Source: Clostridium sp. KNHs205 (GTDB taxonomy: Bacteria; Bacillota; Clostridia; Lachnospirales; Lachnospiraceae). From it: a DNA stretch of 64,000 bases. Positions within the stretch are counted from its first letter, which is position 1, and every line of letters starts with the position of its first letter. The stretch is taken from positions 531,001-595,000 of the forward strand of contig NZ_JNLE01000003.1 in assembly GCF_000702945.1 (NCBI RefSeq), written 5' to 3'. The position numbers and the translations under genes are program-made. Positions 44,933 through 54,296 of this stretch are shown in pieces. The notes beneath the pieces are model-generated. The model was not told the origin of the DNA. It worked only from the letters and a program-made list of their open reading frames with translations, and searched no databases.

Positions 44933-46210
44933 ATGAAGAAAAAGATTCTGTTGATACAACCAGAAAACGAGGAAATTCATCGTTTTCGTAAGAGGCAGTT
45001 AAATAATTTTTCACAGATAACAATGCCGTACCTGGCTTCCTTTATTAACGAAGAATATTACGAAATCACCCTGATAGATGAATATAATCAAAAGGTACCC
45101 TATAAAAGATATTTTGATCTGGTAGCTATAACCGTGAATACGGCAAATGCACCCCACTGCTATGAAATAAGCAAGGCATTTCGTAAAAAAGGTTCAGCCG
45201 TAGTATTTGGCGGGCCACATGCGACTTTACTGCCGGAGGAAGCCGCTAAACACTGTGAGACTGTACTTATAGGGGAAGGGGAAGTGATATGGCCCAAATT
45301 TTTAGAAGACTTTTATAAGGGTGAGCATAAGAAGCAATATAAATCAGAAGCTGCACCGATTCTTGCAAATACGCCCAAACCAAGATGGGATTTACTGCAT
45401 AAGCGAACAGCCCTTATGAAAGGAGCGGTGTTTGCCACAAGGGGATGCCCTTATCACTGCCGTTATTGCAACTTAAAACAGATTTATCACGATTGTTTTC
45501 GAACCCGTCCGGTAAAAGAAGTAATAGATGAAATTAAGGCTATAAAATCCCGCCATTTTGTATTCTGGGATGATAACTTTTTTGCCGATTCAAAGTATGC
45601 ACTGGAACTTATGAAAGAGTTAAAACCTTTGCGTAAAAAATGGGCCGCACAGGTTACTATGGCCGATTGCGGAAACGAGGAGCTGCTGGCCGCTGCAAGA
45701 GCCGCAGGTTGCCTCTACTTCTTTGTAGGTCTTGAATCCTTTAGTACAAAGTCGCTGGAGGAAGCGGGTAAGAAAATAAATCGAATAGAAGATTATGAAA
45801 GAACCATTCATAAGCTGCATGAATACGGCATAATGATTCAGGCTGGAATTATCTTTGGCTTTGACAGCGATGACATGAGTATATTTGAGGACACCTTGAA
45901 AGCATGTGAAAAATTAGGGATAGATGGAGCTACCGTTAGTATCCTGACGCCCTTACCGGGTACACCGATTTATGAGGACTTGCAAAGGGAGGGAAGACTG
46001 CTAACTGATGACTGGAGCTGGTATAACGGAAAAACCAAAGTAGCATATAAGCCAAAACATATGACTTCCGACCAGCTGTATAAAGGCTATATGGATTTTC
46101 GCCGGAAATTTTACTCCCTGCCCTCCTTTTTTAAACGTATGCAAGTCTCAAAGACTCACTTAGTCTATAATCTGTTTATAAACCTGGGTTACCGCATTTC
46201 CATTCATTGA
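44933..46210 (+). CDS. B12-binding-domain radical SAM protein
   Basis: This 425-residue enzyme has an N-terminal cobalamin-binding-like Rossmann domain (residues 1-130, with FGGPHATLLPEEA and GEGEVIWP) and a radical-SAM barrel with the cluster motif CPYHCRYC in TRGCPYHCRYCNLKQ. Then follow the GLESFS and GFDSDD strands and the LTPLPGTPIYEDL segment. Many such proteins do methylations or C-C bond chemistry; the substrate is unknown. It starts with MKKKILLIQPENEE. It lies alone between the IS30 element and recR and may have arrived with the insertion. Confidence 0.88.
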   Translation: MKKKILLIQPENEEIHRFRKRQLNNFSQITMPYLASFINEEYYEITLIDEYNQKVPYKRYFDLVAITVNTANAPHCYEISKAFRKKGSAVVFGGPHATLLPEEAAKHCETVLIGEGEVIWPKFLEDFYKGEHKKQYKSEAAPILANTPKPRWDLLHKRTALMKGAVFATRGCPYHCRYCNLKQIYHDCFRTRPVKEVIDEIKAIKSRHFVFWDDNFFADSKYALELMKELKPLRKKWAAQVTMADCGNEELLAAARAAGCLYFFVGLESFSTKSLEEAGKKINRIEDYERTIHKLHEYGIMIQAGIIFGFDSDDMSIFEDTLKACEKLGIDGATVSILTPLPGTPIYEDLQREGRLLTDDWSWYNGKTKVAYKPKHMTSDQLYKGYMDFRRKFYSLPSFFKRMQVSKTHLVYNLFINLGYRISIH

Positions 46211-46285
46211 TAATGCAAAGATATTTATTTGTTAGACAAATGGCAAAATAAAGGGTATGGTTACTCTAATGTATAGTTAATTAAG

Positions 46286-46508
46286 AAGTTCTTAGATAGT
46301 AATAGAAGTTTTTAGTTAGAAATAAAAAGTTTTAGCCCAAAATATAAGTTTCTAGTTGGAATATAAATTCTTATTCAGTAGCATAAACGCTTAGTTAGTA
46401 GCATAAACACTTAGTTAGTAGTATAAGTTCATAGTTAGTACTAAAAGTTCTTAGCTAGTGATAGAAATTCTTAACGGGTAATAGAAGTTATTAGTCTGCA
46501 ATAGAAGT
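46286..46508 (+). repeat. ~20-bp degenerate tandem repeat upstream of recR
   Basis: About eleven units near aagttcttagttagtagtat, 19-22 bases long and increasingly diverged. The array is non-coding and ends about 95 bases before the recR start. Confidence 0.75.
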
Positions 46509-46604
46509 TAAACTTGAAAACAGAAATGTAATAAAGTATGATTAGAAAAGAGGCTGTCGCAAGACTAAAACAAATCAAGCTTAAAGTTAAGAGAAAGAGG
46601 ATTT

Positions 46605-47201
46605 ATGAACTATTACAGCAGTCAAATCAGCAAACTGATTGAGGAATTATCAAGACTTCCGGGCATTGGTGCCAAAACCGCCCAAAGACTTGCCTTTTAT
46701 ATAATCAACATGCCCCAGGACCAGGTAAACAATCTGTCACAGGCAATTACCTCAGCAAAAGCTAATGTAAGGTATTGCAAGGAATGTTATACCTTAACGG
46801 ATAATGAATTCTGCCCCATTTGTGCCAGTGATAAAAGGGATCATCACACTATAATGGTGGTTGAAAACCCCAGAGACTTAGCAGCTTATGAAAAAACCGG
46901 ACGATATGAAGGAGTTTATCATGTGCTTCATGGGGCCATCTCTCCCATGCTTGGTATCGGACCAGATGAGATTAAACTGAAGGAATTGATCGTAAGGCTT
47001 GAAGGAGAGATCAAAGAAGTTATCATAGCCACCAACTCCAGTCTGGAAGGTGAGACAACAGCAATGTATATCAGTAAACTGATCAAACCCTCGGGAATCA
47101 AGGTTAGCCGTATCGCAAGCGGTGTACCGGTGGGGGGAGATTTAGAGTATATTGATGAAGTAACTCTGCTTAGAGCATTAGAAGGAAGAGTGGAGTTGTA
47201 G
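46605..47201 (+). CDS. recR: Recombination mediator RecR
   Basis: RecR works with RecO and RecF to load RecA at gaps. The 198-residue length is exact. Motifs are [18 protein letters not shown] (helix-hairpin-helix), the zinc finger [16 protein letters not shown], and TOPRIM segments [12 protein letters not shown] and [18 protein letters not shown] precedes the ATG. In most Firmicutes it directly follows ybaB; here a methyltransferase, an IS and a radical-SAM gene intervene. An intrinsic terminator follows. Confidence 0.97.
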   Translation: MNYYSSQISKLIEELSRLPGIGAKTAQRLAFYIINMPQDQVNNLSQAITSAKANVRYCKECYTLTDNEFCPICASDKRDHHTIMVVENPRDLAAYEKTGRYEGVYHVLHGAISPMLGIGPDEIKLKELIVRLEGEIKEVIIATNSSLEGETTAMYISKLIKPSGIKVSRIASGVPVGGDLEYIDEVTLLRALEGRVEL

Positions 47202-47285
47202 GAATAATGGGATATTTATAAGTCCTGATACTATTTTATAGGACTTCATTAGTCATGCCTATTATATGATGTCATTACATCAATG

Positions 47286-47337
47286 AAAACAGACCTAAAT
47301 CGGAATTTTATCCTCTGCTTTAGGTCTGTTTTTATTT
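47286..47337 (+). terminator. Terminator downstream of recR
   Basis: A perfect 14-bp repeat AAAACAGACCTAAA (47286-47299) and TTTAGGTCTGTTTT (47319-47332), followed by more T. Confidence 0.88.
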
Positions 47338-47382
47338 TTCTTTAGCAAATAAACAAATGAATACCTTGGAGGAAAGCAGTAT

Positions 47383-47475
47383 ATGGTGCCATTTTTAATA
47401 AATTTATTCCGGACTTGCATAAGGTATTTCATTATTCTGTTTAAGAGCAGAAAGATAAAATATAGATCATTTTGA
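47383..47475 (+). CDS. Possible small hydrophobic cationic peptide
   Basis: A 30-codon frame begins MVPFLINLFRTCIRYFIILF and ends in a basic tail (KSRKIKYRSF). GGAGG stands about nine bases before the ATG, and a hairpin follows at 47522-47564. The composition resembles small membrane toxins or signalling peptides, but it has no recognised family and could be chance. It is reported as a candidate only. Confidence 0.25.
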   Translation: MVPFLINLFRTCIRYFIILFKSRKIKYRSF

Positions 47476-47521
47476 GAAATGAATTTTCTGTATTTATTAA
47501 ACAATAAACTATTCATTTAAT

Positions 47522-47564
47522 ATGGACTCACCGATGGGTTTTACCGAGCATATGGTGAGTCTAT
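47522..47564 (+). terminator. Hairpin before the ECF sigma gene
   Basis: An 11-bp stem (47522-47532 with 47554-47564, one G-T pair) is followed by a T-rich run. It would end anything transcribed from the 47340-47520 stretch. Confidence 0.5.
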
Positions 47565-47700
47565 TTTATATTGTTTTTATACAGATATATAATACATAAT
47601 TATGAAAAACTAAAAAATTAATGAACCACATGCTGGTGAAATACATCTAATCATTGTACAGTACAAAAAGCAGCTGCAGATTATCTGAAAGGTATCATAT

Positions 47701-48168
47701 ATGGAAAAAGAAGAGTTTTCAACAAGGATTCTTGAAATAGAATCAAGTTTATATCATGTTTCAAAAGGAATTCTGATTAATGAAGCGGATTGTGAAGATG
47801 TTGTTCAAAGTGCAATTTTAAAAGCCTTTGTAAAAAGAAATTCACTTAGAGAAGTGAATTATTTTAAGACATGGTTGACTCGAATTCTGATCAATGAATG
47901 TTATCAGTTTTTACGATCACAAAGACAGGAGGTATCTTATGAGGACTATATGTCGGACAAATCAACTGAACAAATAAAGCATCCGGAGCTTTACGGCATA
48001 ATTAAGAAGCTGGATATTAAGCATAGGTTACCTATTATTCTTTGCTATATTGAAGGCTATTCTGTAAACGAAACTGCAAAAATATTAAGAATACCGTCAG
48101 GAACTGTTAAAAGCAGGCTTTCTAAAGGGCGAAAACAAATAAAAAAATTATTGGAAGAAGAGGTGTAA
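47701..48168 (+). CDS. ECF-type RNA polymerase sigma factor
   Basis: This 155-residue sigma-70 family protein has region 2 (NEADCEDVVQSAILKAFVKR, then FKTWLTRILINECY) and region 4 HTH (GYSVNETAKILRIPSGTVKS), with no region 1 or 3. It probably directs a small stress regulon and its own operon. It is followed four bases later by a membrane protein with DUF4179 features, the usual anti-sigma position. No clear ECF promoter was identified by eye. Confidence 0.92.
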   Translation: MEKEEFSTRILEIESSLYHVSKGILINEADCEDVVQSAILKAFVKRNSLREVNYFKTWLTRILINECYQFLRSQRQEVSYEDYMSDKSTEQIKHPELYGIIKKLDIKHRLPIILCYIEGYSVNETAKILRIPSGTVKSRLSKGRKQIKKLLEEEV

Positions 48169-48172
48169 TAAT

Positions 48173-49195
48173 ATGAGTGATGATATTGATTGGAAGAATG
48201 CCATGCCAAAAGAAACAGAACATTTTCATCAGAAAATATGTGAAGTGATTCAATCATTACCAGAGGATAGAACCTATCATAGATTTACAAGTAAGAGATT
48301 AATACCGGTTTTCGCGCTTACAATGTTTCTACTGAGTTCAGTAACAGTATTTGCAGCAATCAAATGGAATGACAGGGCAGTTGATCATTTCACTGCGAAT
48401 GAGAAGATACAGCACAATCTTTCAGAAGAAGGTTATTCAAGGCAGGATTTACAGTCTGTTATGGATAATACTATTACAGTAACTTTAAAACAGACAATAC
48501 AGGATGAAAATCTGATTTACCTGTTATTCGATATAACTACGGATAATATAGAGTTGTCAGAAAATAATTCACTGAGTTATGATATGAAGGTAAATGGTAG
48601 TTCTAACTTTTATACAAGTATTAGTTCAGGATTTGTTGATAGATTTACAGAGACAAAAGTAAGTAATAGTAGAGAATATGAAATATGGATACAGAAAAAT
48701 ATGTCATATGATTTTAGTAATGCCGTATTAAACTGTAATTTCAACGCATTGCAGGAAATAACAGATAAAGGAGGAACGGTAGTAGATCTTGCCAGAGGAC
48801 AGTGGGATTTTAATATTAATTTAAAGGTAAAAGATTCTATTACAATGGATTTAAATAAAATCGTCTCCATAGATGGGTGTAATGTTTTAGTCCGCAGACT
48901 AAAAATATCTCCATTATCGTATACACTTATCTGTAGTGGTCAGGATGTTAAGGCTCTGCAAAAAGCGAATAATATAGATCTTAATAAACTCGATAGTACC
49001 TATCCTCTAATAATATCAGGTATAAAGTATGAAGATGGTAGTATAATACATCAAATGGATGGTTTAATGAGTGAAGGATTCGATAGTAAAAGCGGAGATT
49101 ATATAGCAATAGGGAGATTTTCAAATGCAATTGATGTAGAACAGATTCAATCAATTTTATTTGGTGAAAAGAAAGACGAACTATTTATTAAATGA
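48173..49195 (+). CDS. DUF4179-like membrane protein, putative anti-sigma factor
   Basis: This 340-residue protein has a cytoplasmic N terminus (about 45 residues), a single transmembrane helix (RLIPVFALTMFLLSSVTVFAA) and a large exterior domain. The AIKWNDRAVDHF and VTLKQTIQDENLIYLLFDIT segments match the DUF4179 pattern seen beside ECF sigma factors in Clostridia. It would hold the sigma factor at the membrane until a signal arrives; that role is inferred from position and topology. The 63-bp IS-end-like hairpin lies downstream. Confidence 0.8.
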   Translation: MSDDIDWKNAMPKETEHFHQKICEVIQSLPEDRTYHRFTSKRLIPVFALTMFLLSSVTVFAAIKWNDRAVDHFTANEKIQHNLSEEGYSRQDLQSVMDNTITVTLKQTIQDENLIYLLFDITTDNIELSENNSLSYDMKVNGSSNFYTSISSGFVDRFTETKVSNSREYEIWIQKNMSYDFSNAVLNCNFNALQEITDKGGTVVDLARGQWDFNINLKVKDSITMDLNKIVSIDGCNVLVRRLKISPLSYTLICSGQDVKALQKANNIDLNKLDSTYPLIISGIKYEDGSIIHQMDGLMSEGFDSKSGDYIAIGRFSNAIDVEQIQSILFGEKKDELFIK

Positions 49196-49260
49196 AATAA
49201 GCTAACTATAACAGAGAAATAACTTCAATTATAGAGTCTTTTTTAGTTGGTGTTTTTAAT

Positions 49261-49323
49261 GGCTCTGTGTAAATTGTTGGGATGGGATTCTTTGAATCCT
49301 GCCCTAGCTATTTACACAGAGCC
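49261..49323. repeat. 63-bp hairpin with IS-like inverted ends (MITE-like or terminator)
   Basis: Perfect terminal repeats GGCTCTGTGTAAAT and ATTTACACAGAGCC enclose a smaller GGATTC/GAATCC stem. The eight bases on each side (tttttaat and attttaat) differ at one position, like a target duplication. The rest of the gap to 49511 holds no gene. Confidence 0.6.
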
Positions 49324-49511
49324 ATTTTAATGTACGAGGTCGGTAAATTGTAATCTATATATAGTTTGTGTATGGATAATAGAAAGTAATATAATGTTGT
49401 GTTAGTATAATTAAAGAATCTTTATCTTTTCTGCTAAAGCTATCTCAGGTAAAAGAAAGAAGCTTTTTTTAAAGAGCGATTTAATCTGTATAAAGGAGAG
49501 TTGGGAAGCAC

Positions 49512-50027
49512 ATGAAAATATATATTGTTGGTGCAGTGGCAAGTGGGAAATCCACTCTTGCAAGAGAGTTATCAGGAGTAACAGGAATTCCATACACCTC
49601 TCTTGATGAAGTCGTTCATATTCCTGATAAATCAAATGTTTGGGGAAATCGAAAAAGACAAGTCGATGAAAGGGACAGGCTATTTAATACAATTATTAGT
49701 CAAAAGGATTGGTTAATAGAGGATACGGGCAGGGCATGCTTTGAGGAAGCCTTTAAAGCAGCAGATTCCATTGTACTGATAGAACTGCCCCCTGGCGTAA
49801 GAAATTATCGGATTATGAAACGATGGATAAAGCAGAGGATAGGAATTGAAAAATGCAGTTATACACCAAGTGTTCAAATGCTTAAGAGTATGTTTAAATG
49901 GTCTAAGGAGTATGAGATAGGAAGAGATGGATTAAAGCTCAGATTATCTTCATACAAAAACAAAGTAATCCTATTAAGAAGTAATAAAGATATAAAAGAA
50001 TTCCTTAATAGTCATAAATATGCTTAA
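49512..50027 (+). CDS. P-loop nucleotide kinase-like protein (FlaR/topology-modulation type)
   Basis: This 171-residue cytoplasmic protein has Walker A GAVASGKSTLA at residues 7-17 and an adenylate-kinase-like arrangement with SLDEVVHIP after the second strand. DTGRACFEEAF and a basic lid region (MKRWIKQRIGIEK) follow. It belongs to the family often annotated as DNA topology modulation protein or shikimate/adenylate kinase-like. The true substrate is unknown. AAAGGAGA precedes the ATG region. It appears monocistronic. Confidence 0.8.
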   Translation: MKIYIVGAVASGKSTLARELSGVTGIPYTSLDEVVHIPDKSNVWGNRKRQVDERDRLFNTIISQKDWLIEDTGRACFEEAFKAADSIVLIELPPGVRNYRIMKRWIKQRIGIEKCSYTPSVQMLKSMFKWSKEYEIGRDGLKLRLSSYKNKVILLRSNKDIKEFLNSHKYA

Positions 50028-50321
50028 TTTATCAGAAACCAAATTACTTCTAAATAAAATACACCATCCCTTATATTAAAATATAATTATCTATGCTATA
50101 ATGAACGCATAAAGATGAATATGAAGCTTTCTTCATTATACGGATAGCAGCAATAATTATATGAATTCCCTTAATTCGGATATATGAAGCTAGAAAAGGT
50201 TAATTGTTACAGGGGCGAATAAAAACAGTATTTCTTTGGGAAATCTTGAAAATATAGACTGGTTTAAGGAACAGGATCAGATATATGATACCGTTCCTTG
50301 TATTTTATAGGAGAAATCAAT

Positions 50322-50714
50322 ATGGAAGTAAAAGTGTGTAAAAACTGTAAGAAATTATTTAATTATATTTATGGTCCGGAGATCTGTCCAAACTGCTCCA
50401 AAGCCCTTGAGAAAGAAAAAGAAGATCCAGAGAAAAAAGAATCATCTTCAATCCTGCGACCTATGGTAAAGGAGGAGGAAGAGAAGTATGAACAGGTCAA
50501 GGACTACATTATTACCCATCCAAAGGCAACAATTGTACAGATAGCGGAAGCTAACGATGTTATACCTACAAAATTACTGGACTGGGTGAGGGAGGAAAGA
50601 CTTGAATTCTCTGATGATTCTGTTCACGCTTGGTTTACCTGTGAAAAATGCGGTGCTAAAATAAAAAGCGGAAGGTTATGTAACATATGTAAGCCCAGAC
50701 GGTTAGCCAGGTAA
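50322..50714 (+). CDS. YvyF-like flagellar-region zinc-ribbon protein
   Basis: This 130-residue protein has an N-terminal zinc ribbon (VCKNCKKLFNYIYGPEICPNC), a central helical part with an HTH look (ATIVQIAEANDVIPTKLLDWVREERLEF) and a second ribbon (CEKCGAKIKSGRLCNIC). This is the layout of YvyF/TIGR03826, normally near flagellin-regulon genes such as flgM. No flagellar gene adjoins it here. ATG 50322 has GGAG upstream; the in-frame codon at 50298 is rejected. A stem aaggaac/gttcctt (near 50269-50308) lies in the leader. Confidence 0.78.
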   Translation: MEVKVCKNCKKLFNYIYGPEICPNCSKALEKEKEDPEKKESSSILRPMVKEEEEKYEQVKDYIITHPKATIVQIAEANDVIPTKLLDWVREERLEFSDDSVHAWFTCEKCGAKIKSGRLCNICKPRRLAR

Positions 50715-50848
50715 AAGCACGCCTTTCTGTCTCAGTAAATTCCCCTCATAAGTGGAAGCCCTGCCCGGCATAATATATTCTACAATAACACCGGGAGAAT
50801 TGAAAGAACATACTAAACTGTTATAACTATGAGAGAAGGATTCTACAT

Positions 50849-51286
50849 ATGAACTGGATAAATTGGTTTAACCTGTGTTTGCTGGTATTAATCCTGATGC
50901 CGAATATCCTATTTGCCGGCAGAATAAAAACACAGCAGAATAAAAGCATTCATAAGATAATACTTCTGTTAGAGCAGATTGGACGATATGGCTCCATGTT
51001 TTTTATGGTAGTACCGGCAGGTATTAATAAGCTGGGCTTCTCTTCAAATGAAAAATTTGCTTTCTGGCTGATAGGCACAGTTGTTTTGGTTCTTATGTAT
51101 TGGCTGTTCTGGGTTGTATATTTAAGAAAGAATAAACTGTTACCTGCCATGTTTCTTGCAATAATACCCTGTATGCTCTTTCTCTTTGCAGGAGCTTTAC
51201 AGGGGAACTGGATTGTTTTGCTTACTGGCAGTATATTTGGTGCAGCACACAGCTATATTACTTATCAGAATAATAAGAGTTCATAA
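50849..51286 (+). CDS. Small multi-spanning membrane protein of unknown function
   Basis: This 145-residue protein has about five hydrophobic helices (first FNLCLLVLILMPNILFAG) and short polar loops. I recognise no family motif. Similar uncharacterised proteins occur in Clostridia. AGAAGGA precedes the ATG. It converges with the YcxB-like gene at a shared terminator. Confidence 0.65.
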   Translation: MNWINWFNLCLLVLILMPNILFAGRIKTQQNKSIHKIILLLEQIGRYGSMFFMVVPAGINKLGFSSNEKFAFWLIGTVVLVLMYWLFWVVYLRKNKLLPAMFLAIIPCMLFLFAGALQGNWIVLLTGSIFGAAHSYITYQNNKSS

Positions 51287-51339
51287 AAAAGCCCTCTGAA
51301 ACTCCTTCTATAGCAGCAGGAATTTCAAAGGGCTTTTTT
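51285..51339. terminator. Bidirectional terminator
   Basis: A 17-bp stem with one mismatch (51285-51301 with 51323-51339), GC core gccct/agggc, with A and T runs outside. It serves the two convergent genes. Confidence 0.85.
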
Positions 51340-51360
51340 TATGGCTCTGTGTTAACGTTT

Positions 51361-52677
51361 CTATTGACTCTTTGCATTCTTAATACCGTTCTCCAGGAAA
51401 GCGAGGAAAGCTTCATAGCCTCCTTCAAAGCCATCTTTTCTTAAATAGAAGGCTTTATCAGGACCGGTATAAATATAGATAAAATCTTTATGCTGTTTCA
51501 CTTCCGTCACCTGTAGATATGGATAGGTGGATATATACTGAATACCGGACAAAGTGAAATAATCATCATAAAAGGTAAAGATTGCTTCCATTCCCTTACT
51601 CTTGTCAAAACCCTTCATCATCCTGACTACAAGCTTCTCCACACTGATGCCCTGATAATAAACAAATACAAACATAAGGACTGCAGCAATAATCACACCC
51701 AGTATTCCAATTGAAGAGGTATAGAGGACATACAGTACCAGAATAAATAATAAAGCTGTTAAAATCCACATTCTGATTCGTTTTAAGAAACGGTTGTAGT
51801 AACAGAAGTCTTTCATAACTTCTTCTGAGTATTTGGTGCGATTAACGAACCGGATTTCATCCCGGATATTATCCTCATCTTTCTTTTTCTTGGCGGTATA
51901 GAATCTGGTTAAGGCATCTGCTTTATCATCTTTCTTAAGTTTTTGCTTTTGATTACGTTTCTTACGTAATGTTATCCATACAATAATAATAACAATTAAT
52001 AAAGCAAATTCCACTAACAAACGGATAAGGGAATTTTTCATTTCCTTGTCCACTTCTGCCTTGTCCAGGAATTCAGTAAAATGAGTTCCGGCAACCAGCT
52101 CCTTAACAAAGGTTTCGTCTATAGGGACTGTTTTGGTATTCTGAAAAATATCATAGGATATGGTATATCCGTTTACAATAGTGCCATAAATCAGCTCAGT
52201 CATGGTATTTCCGTCTTTGGTAATCTCAATGTTATAACGGAAGAAGACTGCGTCCGGATGGGAGATCTCTTCGATGGTTGCCTTTGTATTCTCATCTTCT
52301 GATTCCACCAGCCCGTTAAAGAACTCTGTTTTCTTCTCGTCAGAAAGAAGGCTTAGATTGAAAATATTGCTTGTCTGGGTGGATTGCTTCTGAAGCAGCC
52401 TTACCAGAGCTTTTGTTTCCGGATCAAATAACAGGACTTTCACGCCCATTTTTTTCATTGTCTCTTTTTCAGACTTTACATCAGATATCCCTGCTGTAAC
52501 CCACTGCTCGTCCGTATCGGGAGTGTCCTGTGTCAATACGATGGTATCATCCGGCATGGACAATTCCATATACATATCAGAGAACTCCTGAACCTTGGCC
52601 TGTGCTTTACTTGCAGGCAATACAGCCAGTGAGAAAAGTACTGCCAAGAGAAGACAGCTTATTAACTTATTTTTCAT
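51361..52677 (-). CDS. Exported membrane protein with C-terminal YcxB-like domain
   Basis: This 438-residue protein has a cleavable signal peptide (LISCLLLAVLFSLAVLPASKAQA), an exterior domain of about 200 residues, a transmembrane helix near 220-240, a basic cytoplasmic linker, two more helices near 305-345 and a C-terminal YcxB-like domain (FYDDYFTLSGIQYISTYPYLQV). The exterior part is a DUF-type domain that I cannot name. AGGAG lies about nine bases before ATG 52677; the upstream in-frame start at 52722 is rejected. Function is unknown. Confidence 0.75.
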   Translation of the reverse strand: MKNKLISCLLLAVLFSLAVLPASKAQAKVQEFSDMYMELSMPDDTIVLTQDTPDTDEQWVTAGISDVKSEKETMKKMGVKVLLFDPETKALVRLLQKQSTQTSNIFNLSLLSDEKKTEFFNGLVESEDENTKATIEEISHPDAVFFRYNIEITKDGNTMTELIYGTIVNGYTISYDIFQNTKTVPIDETFVKELVAGTHFTEFLDKAEVDKEMKNSLIRLLVEFALLIVIIIVWITLRKKRNQKQKLKKDDKADALTRFYTAKKKKDEDNIRDEIRFVNRTKYSEEVMKDFCYYNRFLKRIRMWILTALLFILVLYVLYTSSIGILGVIIAAVLMFVFVYYQGISVEKLVVRMMKGFDKSKGMEAIFTFYDDYFTLSGIQYISTYPYLQVTEVKQHKDFIYIYTGPDKAFYLRKDGFEGGYEAFLAFLENGIKNAKSQ

Positions 52678-52904
52678 GAAACCTATCTCCTTGTATTGAA
52701 AGTAATAAATCAATCTTACCACAAATAATTACAAACTTCTACGGTTCTAAGCTCCAGAGTATAAAAAAAGCATAAAAATTCAATGAATAAAATTAAATTT
52801 GCAGTTAGGATTACTGATTTGATAGAATAATAGAGTGATAAGTCTGACAGAAAAGAAAAAATGTACCGGTGGTTCATGATTTGGTATTCAAGAAAGGGGT
52901 TAAG

Positions 52905-53789
52905 ATGGAACGAATAATAGGGATAACAGCCTGCTCTGATGGACAGTCGGAAAGGGAGAGAGAACGAAACCAGCAGTTAATTGCAGAATTGGATAAAATG
53001 CATATAAGGACAAGGTTCAGCCCATTTATCTACGGTGCAAACTCAAAACCGGCTGGTACCGGAGAGGAGAGAGGGTTAGCCCTCATGAACCTATTTACCG
53101 ACGAAAGAACAGAGGCAATATTTGATATCTCAGGAGGAGATGCGGCTAATGAGATACTGGAGCACCTGGATTACAAGGTAATAGAGGAGAATTATAAACC
53201 CTTCTTTGGTTACAGTGATTTGACAACAGTGTTAAATGCCATATATGCCAGAACAGGCAGAGAGACATATCTGTATCAACTGAAAAATCTGATCTATGAT
53301 AAAGCAGGCATTCAAAGAGAACGTTTGATATCATTAGCTGACGGAAGCAGCAGGGAGCTGTTTTCCTTTCAGTATTCCTTCCTTAGAGGAGAGTCAATGG
53401 AGGGAGAGATAATAGGCGGCAATATAAGATGTTTCCTGAAACTATCAGGGACACCTTTTATGCCGGACTTTAAAGGGAAGATACTTTTTCTTGAGAGCCT
53501 TGGCGGAGGAGTCTCTAAAATGATAACCTATATAAGTCAGCTGAAGCAAACAGGTGCATTCAATAAGATCAGGGGAATATTGCTGGGAACCTTTACGGAA
53601 ATGGAGCGGGAGCAGTTAAAGCCTTCCATGGAAGAATTGATTTTATCTTATACCAGGGACTTAAACCTCCCTATTGCCAAAACGGGGGAAATAGGTCATG
53701 GAAATCTGTCGAAAGGTCTGATTATAGGAAAAAGAATTTATCTGAGTAAAAACAGTGATATATTTATATACAGTAGTAAGACAAAATAG
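52905..53789 (+). CDS. S66-family LD-carboxypeptidase/MccF-like serine peptidase
   Basis: This 294-residue cytoplasmic peptidase of the S66 family has nucleophile Ser104 in FFGYSDLT, a Glu in LFLESLGGG and His in GEIGHGN, forming the Ser-Glu-His triad. Family members cleave LD-tetrapeptides in wall recycling or inactivate microcin C-type compounds (MccF). The sequence does not decide between these. AAAGGGG precedes ATG 52905; an upstream in-frame start at 52869 has no good site. It is monocistronic with a hairpin after it. Confidence 0.85.
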   Translation: MERIIGITACSDGQSERERERNQQLIAELDKMHIRTRFSPFIYGANSKPAGTGEERGLALMNLFTDERTEAIFDISGGDAANEILEHLDYKVIEENYKPFFGYSDLTTVLNAIYARTGRETYLYQLKNLIYDKAGIQRERLISLADGSSRELFSFQYSFLRGESMEGEIIGGNIRCFLKLSGTPFMPDFKGKILFLESLGGGVSKMITYISQLKQTGAFNKIRGILLGTFTEMEREQLKPSMEELILSYTRDLNLPIAKTGEIGHGNLSKGLIIGKRIYLSKNSDIFIYSSKTK

Positions 53790-53808
53790 AGCCTTATAAA
53801 AGGGGGAT

Positions 53809-53846
53809 GCCGCAGTATACATTCGAGGGGGGAAGTACACTGCGGC
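53809..53846 (+). terminator. Hairpin after the S66 peptidase gene
   Basis: Arms gccgcagt (53809-53816) and actgcggc (53839-53846) enclose a G-rich loop. It starts 19 bases after the stop and is followed by a modest T run. Confidence 0.6.
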
Positions 53847-53849
53847 TTT

Positions 53850-54296
53850 ATGAAAAAGCATCATCTATGTAAACAAGGGAGAGGGGTCCCTTGATTTATA
53901 TATTTATGATAAACTTTAAATGTGTCGTAAATTTGTAGAGTTTATTAAAAATCAATGAAAAAATCTTACAGTAATAAAAGAATTCTTAAGATTATGAAAA
54001 GAAAGCATCTTTTTCAAAGGAAAAGGGTGCTTATCTTAACCCTTTTAATAAAGATTGATTTTTAGTTCATTCCATAGAAAGGAACTTAATTATCTGGACT
54101 TCGTTTCATGATAGGTGCCGTTTTATGAATAAATCTAAAAAAGTAACGAAAGTTTACCTGGATTATTAGGTACTATGACATTGCAAATACATTTCACCAA
54201 TGGTAAAATGTTGAATATTGATGCATTTTGGAGAATTTAGGCAGAATTATATGCTCCCATGCACAGTAAAAATATCTCAAGAGAGAGGATAAGTGG
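53850..54296. other. Intergenic region before the chemoreceptor gene
   Basis: No gene is supported. I looked for a motility sigma (SigD-type) promoter and found none that is convincing. The stretch is A+T-rich without long repeats. Confidence 0.4.

Noticed and set aside
53850..54296. Motility-sigma promoter before the chemoreceptor
   Set aside because: A GCCG-containing stretch exists near 54117 but has no TAAA box at the proper distance.
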